Of a stretch of DNA of 64,000 bases, positions 22,764 through 34,638 are shown piece after piece; position 1 is the first letter of the stretch, and the number at the start of each line of letters is the position of its first letter. This DNA is from Acytostelium subglobosum LB1. Lineage: Eukaryota > Evosea > Eumycetozoa > Acytosteliales > Acytosteliaceae. A program made the position numbers and the translations under genes. Under the pieces are notes generated by a model. It had not been told where the DNA came from. It did no database searches and saw only the letters and a program-made list of their open reading frames with translations. Location: contig NW_012236531.1 in NCBI RefSeq assembly GCF_000787575.1, forward strand, positions 125,490-189,489, in the 5' to 3' direction.

Positions 22764-24877
22764 CTAGACAGAATCGAAAATGTTGGCATAGTCCTCAAGA
22801 AGATGTGTTATGACTTGACTGCTTCCAGTGTCGTACATGATCGTTGCTTCGTTCTCGTCGGGTGCCTTCATAAGACTCGGTCCAAACATCAATCCCAAGT
22901 TGTGTGCGTGCATCATGTTGGCGCTGCTGTGCTTGGTCACATCAAAGAGGAAGCGCATCAACTCTTTGATCAACTGTTGGTTGCACTCTGGCAGAGTACT
23001 CAGCAACTTCTTAATGGCAGGTGATCGTTGATCATCTTGTAGCTCTACAATGATGTGATTGATTGATTGTTAATATGGATGGCCTGTCGCTGTTTGGTAT
23101 TGGTATACATACTGAGTGTGGCGATGAAATCATGGTGATACTTGAATGTAAAGACGGGGTTGGCCAGCTGCCGCAAGAACTTCTTCAATACACTTGACAC
23201 TACATGGATACAACAATCGCTTGGAATATCGAATCCATGTTGCAGCAGTGATTTCATCAATGTCTCCATCTCTGATTGGTTGCCTCCAACTCTAAATAAT
23301 CCCTCTGTATCCAATACTACGTATATACGATTAAGTTAGGTTTGGTTGATGTTCCAATCAACGCCAATCAATCAAGTTAAGTATACATACCACTATCCTT
23401 AAACAAGAAGTCTATACACTTTGTAACAAGTAATGGGATCTTCCTATTGGTCCCATCTCTACTATTCTCTCTCGCTATTATCGCCTCCAACATCATTCCA
23501 ACTGGCTTTATCGTATTCATTTCCACAGGCTACAATACAATTGATTGATGCATGAATGTTAGTATCATTCACCATGAGGAGGGAGAGGACACCACATACC
23601 TGACTATAACTTCTCTGTCTTTGCAATGCCTTGATCTTGTCTTTCATTGGCTGAACTTCCTTTGTCTTCTATATTATGATGATGATGATGATAAGATGTC
23701 AATGATTATGAACTAAAGTTGTTGATGCTGTTCGACCCACTTACAGGCTTCAGATTGTTGAATGTGATTGGACCACTGTTCCTTGATGTCTGGAGCTCTG
23801 TAATATAGTTCTTTAGAAGATCTGTCTTGTATTTGTCCACATTGTCATGTATTGATTGTGACTTGCTCTCAATAAATTGTTTGTAGAACTGTGACTTCAT
23901 TTGTGTTCCAGACGATGGTTTGAAAGAGAAGTCTAAAATGAGAAGAAGAAGAGAGGGTCAGTGACCATGTCTCTAATGATTTGAAGGAAAGGAAAGTATC
24001 CAGGACACAAACCTTTCTTTGGAGCTGTCTTGCGCTGCTTGAGTTTCTGTTGTCTAAACTCATCGGGATTGTCAACCATCTTTTGGTACTCTGATGATAT
24101 GGCCTCTTTGAATTGGTCGGCCCTGTTGATGGTCATGGAGGGAACCATTCTTCGACTGGGCGAACCGTTTGAAGAAGTAGGATTGTTAACTTTGGATGAA
24201 GCGTTTTTGTCCGGATGGATTATTGTGGACTCTGTGCGGTCCAGTCTGCTCTTTGACGGCGATCCAGAGTCCACAGTATAACTATATGGCCTTGTTGGTG
24301 AGAGTGGCGGCAATGCCCCTCCACTGACACGCAACAACTCCTCCTCCTCAGACTCTTGAATGCTCTCGTTGCTCACATCGTTTTGGCTGTCGGCCGATTC
24401 GTCTGCGCCAGGCTCGTTCTCATCTGTGTAGTTGTCGTCATCGTCGTCCTCCTCATCGTCGTCATCTTCGTAGCGTTCAATATCTTGCTCTGGAACATCT
24501 TGCTTGATGATCACCTCGCCATCAAACTCATAGTCATTGAGACAATCGCGTAGTTGATCAAACGATGACTTGCGTAGCAGGGGATCGTCGCTATCCGCCG
24601 TGCTGACCAGCGGTGACTTTGGAGACTTTAGACCACTGCGCGGTGTTGAGTGGCCACTTGAAGAGGCGCCATGTTGTGTGGCTGGACCACTCAAAGAAGC
24701 TGGTGACGTTGCCTGTACAGGTGGAGAAGATGCCGATCTCTGATACTTTGCTCCATGATTCAAATGTGCAAATGACAATGGTTTGATCCCAGTTGAGCTT
24801 GGTCTTTGTTGTGTGCCTCCATTACCATTAGTAGTAGTACCACCATTAGCACTAGATATACTCTTTATCGATGACAT
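22764..24877 (-). CDS. RhoGAP-domain protein
   Basis: Six exons are inferred: 24877-24013, 23932-23745, 23668-23600, 23529-23391, 23316-23113 and 23044-22764. Frames are continuous and give 581 residues. The first 290 residues are disordered, with Ser/Pro stretches and a long Asp/Glu run (about 145-180). A Lys-rich helical stretch (about 295-370, starting MKSQFYKQF) precedes the RhoGAP domain (about 375-581): LDTEGLFRVGG with the arginine finger at Arg429, LLKKFLRQLANPVF-type helix, and NLGLMFGPSLMK. RhoGAPs stimulate GTP hydrolysis by Rac/Rho proteins. The domain reaches the C-terminus. A start 33 nt upstream is possible in frame but lies in an AT-rich leader, so ATG 24877 is preferred. Confidence 0.9.
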
Positions 24878-25746
24878 TCTACTATATGTATATATTATGT
24901 ATGTGTACAACTATCTATCTATCTATCTATCTATATATATATATAAATATAATATTATGTGTGTGTATGTATCTCTATTTATGTGTATCTATCTCTATCT
25001 CTATCTCTATCTCTATCAATATATTACAATGAAGTAAATAAAGTAGAGAGAGATGATATGTATTCTTTAAAGATGCTTGCTTTGTTGCTTCGCTTGCTTG
25101 TGCTTGATATCAAGTTTAACTAACTTGATAGCTTGTTATGGTGATGATGTAGTTGTTGTTGTTTTAGGCGAATCTGTTGACAATCAATCACCATACATAC
25201 TATATATAGTGATATTATATTATTAATTACCACCAACACAAATGTATGAATGAATGTGAATGAATGAATAGAATAGAATAGATAATAACGAGAGTGAGTG
25301 AGTGAGTGAGTGACTTGTTATCTATCTCTATGTTATGTGTGTATGTGTGTATGTGTATTTGTGTTTGATAACTTTGAAGTTTGTGTTTGTGTTTCACGCA
25401 ACTATTCACAACAAAGATATTGTTGGACTTTAATGATCGATCAAACAGTGTGTGAGTGTGAGGACTTGAAATTGTGTGTGTTGGAGGCTGTGAAGCGTTC
25501 AGATAAACGCGTCGTGAATCGAAGGACGACTTAAGATAATGGGTCAACAACTTTACTCCTCCTTCGATCACTCACGAAAGGCCTTGATGACAATAATGGC
25601 CCACCCACTCCACCAATTGATTGATTGGTTGTTGAGTCGTCAATGAATGAACGAATGAATGAACACAAGAAGAAAGAATAATAACCATGACTGATTGGCT
25701 TAGTAAATAATACTAATAGATGTCCACCACATTGATGTTCGATAGT
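24878..25746. other. Intergenic region with microsatellites
   Basis: About 870 bp between the RhoGAP start and the S5 stop codon. It contains CTAT repeats (about 24910-24935), TCTATC repeats (about 24985-25020) and GAGT repeats (about 25290-25313). Several short open frames are explained by these repeats and are not called. Confidence 0.5.
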
Positions 25747-26651
25747 TTATCTGTGAGACTTGGCAGTACGCTCCAAGGCATCCTTCTGCTTGATGGCATA
25801 GCTGTTTGGTGAGCCCTTGGCGGCGTTGATCAGCTCGTCGGCCAAACACTCAGACACTGTCTTGATGTTTCTGAAGGCGGACGAACGGACACCCTGGGTG
25901 AGCAGGTAGATGGCGTTGTTGACACGTCTCATTGGGGACACATCGACGGCCTGTCTGCGGACGGTACCGGCGGAACCGATTCTGGTCGAGTCCTCACGTG
26001 GACCAGAGTTGGCAATGGCGTCGACCAGAACCTGGATTGGGTTCTTGTCGGTCAAGAGGAAGATGACCTCGAAGGCCTTCTCGATGATGCGGACGGCCAT
26101 CACCTTCTTACCGGCGTTACGACCGAACATCATCATAGAGTTGGCAAGACGCTCAACGATGGGGCACTGGGCCTTTCTGAAGCGGACCTTGTTGTAGCGT
26201 CCAGAAGTATGTGGCAAGAAAGCGGCCTTCTTGACCATCATGTAGTCTTGGAGGGAGATGTCCGCACAGATAACTCCTCTGTAGGACCTATTGTTATGTT
26301 TGTTTGATTGTTTGATTGATTGTTTGTTTGTTAATTCATGTTCATTAACATCCTCTATTCTTGTTCGCGATTAATCATTCAATCATCCATCCATCCATTC
26401 ATTCATTCAATCTTTCATTCTTCAAGTCTACCTCCAATCCTTGTGCTGTCGCATTCTTAAGCTTGTTGAGTCGCATCGTATATCGAATGATCACTTCGCT
26501 GTACTAGTGTCGCCTGTTGTATCCTCTGATGTAGGTATCGCGTATCACATGTAGGTATCGATTGGATTGATTGATTGGATGATTGATTGACGCTGTATAT
26601 AGTAGGATCGTACCATTTTCCGAACAACTCGACTTCTCTAGTTTCAGCCAT
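25747..26651 (-). CDS. rps5: 40S ribosomal protein S5 (uS7)
   Basis: Exon 1 (26651-26614) has only 12 codons plus two bases; exon 2 is 26287-25747. The junction restores the conserved FGKWS, and the protein is 192 residues, normal for eukaryotic uS7. Family hallmarks are [59 protein letters not shown] and the C-terminal [16 protein letters not shown]. It binds the head of the small ribosomal subunit near the exit site. The 326-nt intron right after the start is by far the longest in this window, as often seen in ribosomal protein genes; it may hold regulatory sites. Codon choice is more C-ending than in neighbours, fitting high expression. Confidence 0.95.
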
Positions 26652-26900
26652 CTTATAAGGATCAATGTAGGATGAGGGACAATGTGGAAAGAGGAAGGAT
26701 ATCAATTGACACTATGATTCACTTTGAGCTTGGTCAGGGTCTGCTGTCCTGGGTATCCTCGCTCTCACTCCTCACACCACACTGTTGTTTGTTTTCAAAA
26801 AAATTAAATTAAATTAAATACAAAACGTCAAATCATCAAATACAAGACGAACTTCCAGGAGTGAAGGCAAGGGTAAGGGTCAAGAAGGGTATTTATATAA

Positions 26901-29060
26901 TTAGAGATATGCCTTGAGAAGTGATGGATAGATTGGCCAGCTGTCAATGACGAGGTCAGCGTGCGTAGTCGGTGCACCACAGGCGGCGGTATCAACAAAG
27001 TCGGCTGGAACTCCTTGATGTAGTTCTATCACACCAATTGTTGAGTTACCAGTGGCATCAACTGTTTGGAATATTGCAATGGATGGGAAGCTACCCTGGT
27101 CATAGGCACCATGCAACACGATCTCACTGCATGGAGAGAATGCCACGTTTTGGTGAACATGCTGGAGATAGTCACTAAGTAGTCCATAGTTGTAGTTGAG
27201 TGCACGGGAGCCAGAGACGGCGAGGGCTTGCGACTCGCATACCCTGGGGTATGGACGCTTGTTCCTGGTTTCGGTGTTGAAGCAATAACCTTGATCGTTG
27301 ACTAACATCACATGGTCGTTGCCTTGGAAGTTGACGATGGATGCCTGAGGATTGGCACCAACGCCCAGCACAGTTGGGCCGGCTACGAGTGTGGCAAAGA
27401 GGTTCTGATCGAAACAAAGGGCAAAACCACCAATCTCCTGGCTGTCCCCTGAGGAGTAGAATACCAGCGCGTCGTAAGCACACGAGGAGCTGGAGTTGTT
27501 GGCGCTGACTGCCGTGAGATTGGCAACGGTGAATGATGGAGTGTTTGGATACAGACATCCAGGCGAGCTGATGGTCTTGGAGCTGTTGGATTGGGTCAGG
27601 TCGATGGCCCATACATAGACGCCCAGATGGCAGGTTGGCATGGCATAGTACTGCACCAACTCGATGTATGATGATGATCCAGCATTGTTCACGGCACCAA
27701 GGATGTTGATGGTCGAGGAGATTATTGGTTGGCCACTGGTCTCAACTTCCAGCTGACCAGACACGACTGGCAACAATTGGACCGGGTCCTGTGTGATCGA
27801 GTATATCATGTAGGCTCCATTGATGTCGTAGGTGAATAGTTGAGCACCGGATGATTGATTGTAGATAACGTTTACAGAGACCAGTGTGCTCATGGCCTCG
27901 TGGCCGCCAAGCATGAAGATGCCCATCTCATTCAATTGACCAAACTCACCGTTGGAGGCGAGTAGATGGTAATAATAGTTGTTGGTGTCGTTGGTAAAGA
28001 TGGCGAATGTGTAGGTCATGCGATCGACTGTTGCCACGGCCACCAATGGCTTGAAGAAGTTGGTAGATGCGCCCAGATGCTTCTTGGCTGATGGCGACTC
28101 GCTGTTGAGTCGTGCATTCCATGAGTATGTGCTTGACTGGCCCGCGAGATACACCAGCAACTGGGCTGGATCGATGTTGGTGGCATAGCGCATTGGAGAG
28201 AATGTGCGCTGTGGATGGCGGTGTTGGCATGAGATGTAGGACGAGGCCACCGACTCGATGATGGCCTGTGTCGATGGCTCCCATACGAGCACTGGGTAGG
28301 TTGCATTGTCTGCGCTGAACTTGCCGTATGGCGGCGACTCCAAACACATGAGGTCCAAGTAAAATGCTGGCACGATGGGCTCGATTGGCAGGTCCATCAC
28401 TTGGAAGCGATCGTAGCCAAGTGCGGGGTTGTCCGAGTATAGAGCCTCGTGTGGACTCCTGATCCAAGTGGAGACGAGTGGCTGCCAGAGACCGGCCAAG
28501 CACGCGCCAACTGGTGCGCCCGAGCCATCGAGGATGACCTCAAGATTGAGGTTGTGCGAGGAGATGGTCGAGACGAACTGGTCGACGAGTTGGGTGACCA
28601 GGGCGATGTAGTTCTGCGAGGTGGACGAGTTGTCGCACACGTCAACAACGTCGAGCTTGAAGCAGAGTGCCATGTATTTCTTGATGGCTGACTGGCTGTA
28701 CCAGGCGTCGGCATTGGCGCTGATAAAGTTGATGACGTCGGTGGATGTGTTGTAACGTGTTGTACTCGAGGGCATGTCGTGGCTGAGCACAAAGCAGCCC
28801 AGATCATTATCGATATCTTGTGAGCGACAGAACTCTGCATCCATATAATGTAAATCAATCTTATTCCATTGAGTACCCTTCCTATACATCTGTTGCCATT
28901 CATCCAAATCATTCCAACTATGTACCTGGTAACCAATATGATATTCTGGAGGTGTGACTGATGTTGCTAATGTCATTGTAATTGTAGTCGTCGCGACCAC
29001 CAACGTCATCATTGTTATAAATAAAATAACATTATTATTATTATTATAATTTGTCATCAT
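26901..29060 (-). CDS. Secreted protein with PLC/GDPD-like TIM-barrel N-terminal region
   Basis: A single exon of 719 residues. The N-terminus (after an Asn run) has a hydrophobic segment VILFITMMTLVVAT ending in small residues, a likely signal peptide. The next about 330 residues contain HSWNDLDEWQQMYRKG, KIDLHYMDAEFC, CFVLSHDMPSS and LEVILDGSGAP, an order of strands and His/Asp positions resembling PLC-like or glycerophosphodiesterase barrels. The rest is beta-rich with many Cys and Asn-x-Ser/Thr sites and ends without a GPI-type tail. I infer an extracellular or endolysosomal protein. Catalysis is not demonstrated, because the usual His pair was not both found, so a catalytically dead homologue is possible. 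Confidence 0.7.
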   Translation of the reverse strand: MMTNYNNNNNVILFITMMTLVVATTTITMTLATSVTPPEYHIGYQVHSWNDLDEWQQMYRKGTQWNKIDLHYMDAEFCRSQDIDNDLGCFVLSHDMPSSTTRYNTSTDVINFISANADAWYSQSAIKKYMALCFKLDVVDVCDNSSTSQNYIALVTQLVDQFVSTISSHNLNLEVILDGSGAPVGACLAGLWQPLVSTWIRSPHEALYSDNPALGYDRFQVMDLPIEPIVPAFYLDLMCLESPPYGKFSADNATYPVLVWEPSTQAIIESVASSYISCQHRHPQRTFSPMRYATNIDPAQLLVYLAGQSSTYSWNARLNSESPSAKKHLGASTNFFKPLVAVATVDRMTYTFAIFTNDTNNYYYHLLASNGEFGQLNEMGIFMLGGHEAMSTLVSVNVIYNQSSGAQLFTYDINGAYMIYSITQDPVQLLPVVSGQLEVETSGQPIISSTINILGAVNNAGSSSYIELVQYYAMPTCHLGVYVWAIDLTQSNSSKTISSPGCLYPNTPSFTVANLTAVSANNSSSSCAYDALVFYSSGDSQEIGGFALCFDQNLFATLVAGPTVLGVGANPQASIVNFQGNDHVMLVNDQGYCFNTETRNKRPYPRVCESQALAVSGSRALNYNYGLLSDYLQHVHQNVAFSPCSEIVLHGAYDQGSFPSIAIFQTVDATGNSTIGVIELHQGVPADFVDTAACGAPTTHADLVIDSWPIYPSLLKAYL

Positions 29061-29533
29061 TATTATTTAATATAATGACGTATTAATACAATTAAATATA
29101 TAATTATAAGTATGTTTATAATGTATCTGTTGTTAAGTAAATTTCAAAGACTGATGATGAACTGAGCTCAAAGTAACAAACACACAAACAAGTAAAGTAG
29201 AGATGTTAGCACCCCTACACCACCCTCCAACTAACACACTCACTCCAACAACACACACTATATTACCTTTATTCAATCATTTGATAACAAATATCTCAAT
29301 AATGGGCATCACTTATTTGCAACGACTTCTCTCTCTTTGATGGCAATGAAAGTGCGAAGTTGCAGTTATCGGCTGTTTCTGAAAATTATATCATGATTTT
29401 TGAAATGAAATTGTCGGAGTGTTTGTCTTTCGGACAGCCGAAAGATAATATTCGTTGGAAGTTGCCAAATCAAAATATGTGATGACGATGAGTGAAGTGT
29501 TGGTAGTAATAATTAAGATGTTATAGTTATTTA
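29061..29533. other. Intergenic spacer with a perfect hairpin
   Basis: About 470 bp between two minus-strand genes. It contains an 8-bp perfect inverted repeat (TCTTTCGG / CCGAAAGA) with a 4-nt loop at 29426-29445. No coding frame is supported. Confidence 0.5.
29426..29445. repeat. Short perfect inverted repeat (8-bp arms, 4-nt loop)
   Basis: Arms TCTTTCGG and CCGAAAGA flank ACAG. It lies about 370 bp upstream of the secreted-protein start codon and about 90 bp beyond the RhoGEF stop codon, so it could be either a 3'-end element or a protein-binding palindrome. Confidence 0.6.
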
Positions 29534-31877
29534 TTACATTGTCAGCTGTACAGTTGTATCCCTTGTTGATGTTTTGTTCCGCCAGGATGGACCTTGTGAT
29601 GATGTTTGGCTTGGTGATAGGGATGAAGAGGCCATGTCTGCTGGTCTCCTTGCAAGTTTAGGACTGGATGTTGATGTTGATGTAGATGTTGATGTTGCTG
29701 AAGTATGAGGTAGACATTCTGTCAATGCAGTCATCCACTTATCCTTCATCTCTGTCGATGGTGCAACGAATGTATAAACCTTCTTTGATGACACTATTTG
29801 GAATGAATCTTTAAAGTCTAATGATTGAGTGTTTGATTGATTGATTGAGTGTGAGTGAGTGGAATAGTTCCATGATTGTTGATTGAATGATGGGATACAT
29901 ACTCTTTAAAACAGATATAGCCTTTACATCAGTGAATAATATACTCTTGAATAATGTCTTCCTGGTTAGACTGCTATGCTTGTGTCCGTGTCCATTGCCA
30001 AATGATCCATTCAATGACATGTTTGAAGGCTGTGATGATAGTGGTGGATAGTTGGAAGATGGCGATAATGTCTTGGCCTTGACCTGTCTCTTGGGGCTCG
30101 AGTGATGTGCGCCGTCGCCACTGCCGCCACTTCCGCTGGCAGCACTGACCTCTGTACATATCAAACAATCCTTGAACAAAAAGACAAACAGCTCCTTCTT
30201 GGTCGATGCCACCATGCCCTTGAGCAGCGCCAGCTGTCCCTCCATGATGTACTTGGAGTTGCCAATGATGGCGTCGGCGCCCGTCACCATCGACTTGATC
30301 TCGTTGACCTTGTCGGTGGCGCTCGCCGTGCGCTTCGACTCGTTTAGGTAGAGCGTCAGGTCGTGCAGCTGGCACAGCGTCAGGCCAATTGTGTTGATGT
30401 CGGGATGGTCGGGCGCGGTATGTTTCTCAATCTCCTTGAGCAACATGATGTACCGCGGCAGTCGTTGCACTGGCATCACCAAGAAGCTTCCAAAATCCAA
30501 GTTCCTACATATATCATTGCACTCGCCCGCCAGCAATATCTTGTAGACGGCTCCGCCATTCGTACGTATATGTTGGGCATAAGTGAATGCTTTCTCATAG
30601 TTGTTAATATATATCTCGTAGTGCTTTTGGAAGTCGCCCATCTATTGGTATTTAGTTGAGTTGAGTTAGTATGAGTTTCCGTGTTTCCGCTCCTGTTTCC
30701 GCGTGTTTCCACACGTGTTTCCACACGTGTTTCCGCCTGGCGCGATATGGAAAACTTACAAATGGAAGGAATATGTCACCGAGGGTGGATGACTCGCTGA
30801 ATGATTCAATGTACTTCTCTAGACACTCTAGTAGACGAACATGGACTTGTCGTAGTTCTTGAATGTTGCTAAAGAGTAGCGTCAGGTTATCCGCGGACAT
30901 TAGTTCGCTCTGTTTCAGTGGCTGCATGAACAACTCGACCAGTGTCGTCATGTCTGTTACGTAGCCCCTCTCCACCTTGACCAACTCATCTATTGTCTTG
31001 CGTCGTTTTGATACGACTGGCGATATTGGCGAGGAGATTGGCGAGGAAATTGGCGAAGAGATTGGCGATGTGGGACTGCTGGTGTGGCTGCGCTCCGAGG
31101 GTGATGTGGCGCCAGTCTGGCGATACGATGATAATGTGATTGATGTGAGTGTATGTGTTGACGGTGAGCTCGACACCGATGACGATGATATGCATGAGGA
31201 CATTGAAGATGACCTTGATGTGAATGGTGTTGTTGCTGCCTCCTCGATTGAATCAATCGACAATGAAGAAGATACTCTTGTCGCTTGCTTATGTATGTCT
31301 TCAACTTGTTTGTTGCTATTGCTATGAGTTGGTTCAATCTCTTGAGTTGTTGGCGAAGATATTGTTGGTGAAGCAGGTGTTATTGTGAGATCAACATGTG
31401 GTTGCTCATCATGTTGCTGCTGATGCTCCTCCTCTGGTTGTTTATGTTCCTCTTCTTCTTGATGTTGATGTTGTTCTACTTGTTGTTGTTCAAGTGCTTG
31501 TGATGATTGTGCAGAGGCAGCAGCAGCAATGGCAGCCGAGTCAATCATAGACTCTGCCTTTTGCATCAACAGATCTCGATCTAGTCTCATTCGTTTGACA
31601 AGTCTAATGGCCAGCCACCTTCTTACGACTGATTGTACTTTAATAATGCACCATACTCTATGTGAGTTCTTGGATACAATGCTGGATTGAGTTGAGTTGG
31701 ATTGAGTTGGATTGAGTTAGATCATGAGGTGGCTGATGTGTGGCGCATGTGGCGCGGGTGTGGGTGGTAGTCGTCATGTTCGTTGGCAACTTACATTCCA
31801 CCGCCATCCTTTTGTCTTGTAGGCCTGTCCACCACCACTCTCTTGGTTGGCTTGGCAAGGGTTCTATTCATCATCAT
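29534..31877 (-). CDS. RhoGEF with IQ motif, DH and PH domains
   Basis: Four exons, 31877-31795, 31657-30760, 30641-29903 and 29817-29534, encode 667 residues. The first, short exon (MMMNRTLAKPTKR) is inferred because the next one begins in mid-frame with an IQ motif (IIKVQSVVRRWLAIRLVKRM, about 32-51), a calmodulin-binding type. A Gln/Glu- and Ser-rich linker (60-245) includes a tandem PISS repeat. The DH domain (about 250-475) starts RKTIDELVKVERGYVTDM and includes the conserved helix FLVMPVQRLPRYIMLLKEI. The PH domain (about 480-620) ends KDKWMTALTECL. Such proteins load GTP on Rho/Rac GTPases. The start is uncertain, since the frame stays open upstream of the three ATGs. Confidence 0.88.
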
Positions 31878-33767
31878 ATTTGAACCAATGTTATCCTCTC
31901 CTCTATGTGTTATATTATCTTGATGGTGCCTGATTGATTGATGATGGCATTGAACAGGCAGGCCAATGCAATGGGTAAGTTGGGCTGAAGTGTTGGGGTG
32001 GTAGTTGATGGATCCTGGATCTCTCTCTGGATCACTGATTGGGTTAGATGGAGCAATGAGATCGATGTCTTTGTTGTTGATGATGTTGTTGTTGACGTGG
32101 GAGTGATGATTGATGTCTGTGTTAGATATCGATTTAAGCTATAATTGATTGTAGGTTGGACCAAATAATGTCTGGATGTCTAGAATATATATTAATGTAT
32201 TGACTCTATGTGGTTTGTTGTATTTGTTAATAGACTTTACAATAACAACTTGTTGAGAAGTGCGATGAGATGTAAGTGATTGAGTGTTGTTGTGATAAGG
32301 TGATGGAGTGGAATGAATGATTGAACGAGCGATCCAGCCCTTATGATGCTGCTGTTGCTGTGGATAATGATGGATATATGTTGTAAATATTACTTTGTTG
32401 ATGTTGTTGTTGTGTGATAATGAATGATTGAATGAATGAGTGATGATGAAGTTTATGTGTATATCACCTGAGCAAGAGTATGTTATTTGATTGTTAGTGT
32501 TATTGTTGTTGGAATGGATGGTGGGTCGTGGTGGTCGTGGTTCCAACAACAGTGTTGTAAATGTGGTGGTGGAGGTGGTGAGTGGTGTGTGGTGGTGGAG
32601 TAAAGACGACAATCAATCAGTCCAACACAAACACACACACTCATAAAGATAAACATATAGTGGTATGATTATCTGTATCACGACGACTATAGTTATAATT
32701 GAAAGTCGTTTAAACAACTTATTGTCGGTTTCTAAATATATATTCTTTGTATCTCTGTAACTGAATGATGTTGATGTTGATGATGATGTTTGTTTGACCC
32801 TGTCTCTTTGTTTGTCTCTGCCGTAATAATACCCGTCGTCGTGTTGTCCTTTGGTAATAATACAAGTCTCAACTCTCAAGAGTTGGTGAATGATTGAACG
32901 GTGAATAAAGAATGATATCCTTACATTAATTTGAAGAATAAAGAGAGTTATTATTTGTGTAATAATTGAATGAATGAATGATGATTGAACAAGAGTGACT
33001 TGTTAATAATTAATTATTAGAGAGATAGTGTTAGCTGGGAAGGACTAAGAGTGTATCCTGGATTCAATTGATAGTGGTGACCCTGGATGTACTAAACCAT
33101 TTGGTCTCTCGAGAGGCATGCCACGCCGCATCAGTTGTTGTGCTCCCTACTTGTCAAAATTGCAAAAAAGACGACATTCAATGAAACAATGTTTAAGTTA
33201 ATAGGATAGGTGACCCTTGTTCCTGGGTGGACCGGGTGTGTGGCATCCAAAGGCATTGTTTAACATCATCTCTATGATCTCTAAACACTGCACTCACAAA
33301 TCTGTCTCACTCTATGATCACGTGATATATATCTTTGATTGATCTCAAGATCAATCAAATGGGGAACTATTCCAATCATTCAATCATTGGACAATTCCAA
33401 TCAATCAACATTCTATCACTCAATCACTCAATCACTCAATCGCTCAATCACCCAATCACTATATGCACTCAATTGCATACAGAGATAGACATCAACTATG
33501 TATGAATATTTGAATATGAGCTTCGATACGGGATGATCACATACATGACCAATCACGTGATCAATAATGCCATCGATCACCCAATCATATTTACACTACT
33601 CTACCATTACCTTGACATTGACATTGACAATGAGAATTAAATCCATGGATCTGATAAATATCCATATTCAAATATATATACTCTCCAATTCAATCCAAGA
33701 ATCACTATAATTAATTCCATACAATCCAATATTTTTATCCAATTAAATAATAATAATAAAAATAATA
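31878..33767. other. 1.9-kb region with unresolved minus-strand open stretches
   Basis: No gene is secure. On the minus strand, 32612-32139 and 32164-31910 stay open and encode His/Thr/Asn-rich sequence followed by more ordinary sequence (for example QVVIVKSINKYNKPHRV and NLPIALACLFNAII). These could be a separate small gene or distant 5' exons of the RhoGEF, but I could not find a splice set that joins them. The half from 32900 to 33767 is AT-rich with ATCA repeats (33415-33470) and contains no supportable frame. Confidence 0.35.
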
Positions 33768-34554
33768 ATGGAAATTCATCAAGAAGGAAGTCTCCTCACC
33801 CAGGAACTGATTACAGGACGCCAGACACCAATCAAGAATTGTTATGATGATCCCAATTTCTTTGCTCAATACTCAAAGAGAGATGTGGCCTTGTCAGATT
33901 TTGAACCTTCCAGGGATATATTATTCAATGGTCTACCACGTGATATTAGTGTTTGGAGCATTCTTGACCTGGCCTGTGGTGATGGTAATTTTGGAAGACG
34001 TGTGATTGATCGTGGAGTTGCACGTGTCGATGGCTATGATCTGTCTGAGAAGATGCTCAATGTTCCCGTGAGAAATGCGCCGACCCCCGACTGACCTACG
34101 CCATCGGTGACCTCGAGACCATCACTCTACCCTTTGAACAATACGATCTGGTACACTCTGCCTACGGCTATCATTACGTCAACAACATCAATAGATTGTT
34201 TGGTGAATTGGACAGTCGCTCAAACCCGATGGCATGATGATCTTCATCGCTGAACATCCACTGTTCACGTCGAACCCAACAACACTGACCAAGATCAATG
34301 GAACCACCTTCTATCCCCTGCGCGACTACATGGAGGAAGGACCACGCAAGGTGTTCTGGCTCGGCACCAACCTGATCAAACAACATCACATGCTATCAAC
34401 ATTCATCAATTGCATCACCAAGAATGGAATGGACGTGATCGACATGGAGGAGTGGGCGCCAGAGGATCCAGACAAGCGTGTTAGACCATACTCCATCGTG
34501 ATCAGAGCAAAGAAGAGAATGAATACTCTTCAGGCAGCTGGTTGTCAACAATAA
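33768..34554 (+). pseudogene. SAM-dependent methyltransferase, disrupted by two frameshifts
   Basis: The start ATG at 33768 follows a long AT run. The first 100 codons encode a class I methyltransferase N-terminus with motif I ILDLACGDGNFG and the acidic post-I GYDLSEKML. The family sequence then continues in another frame from about 34072 (REKCADPRLTYAIGDLE, YDLVHSAYGYHYV) and in a third from about 34211 (SLKPDGMMIFIAEHP, then MEEWAPEDPDKRVRPYSIV) to the stop at 34552-34554. Each shift fits loss of one base. The protein level is otherwise well conserved with no extra stops, so sequencing error is as likely as real decay. An intact version would be about 260 residues. Substrate unknown. Confidence 0.7.
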
Positions 34555-34638
34555 ATAAACAAAGGGAGAGATTGTGTTGAATGAATGAATGAATGAATGA
34601 ATGTGAATGACCAATGGTCCAATCCAAACACTGTTGGA

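Noticed and set aside
25227-25571. 114-codon minus-strand frame as a gene
   Set aside because: It lies in a repeat-rich spacer and has a Thr/His/Ser bias from GTGT and GAGT repeats, with no family features.
26457-26651. Longer first exon for ribosomal protein S5
   Set aside because: Reading on past 26614 departs from the family and enters repeat sequence; splicing to 26287 restores the conserved FGKWS and the whole remainder.
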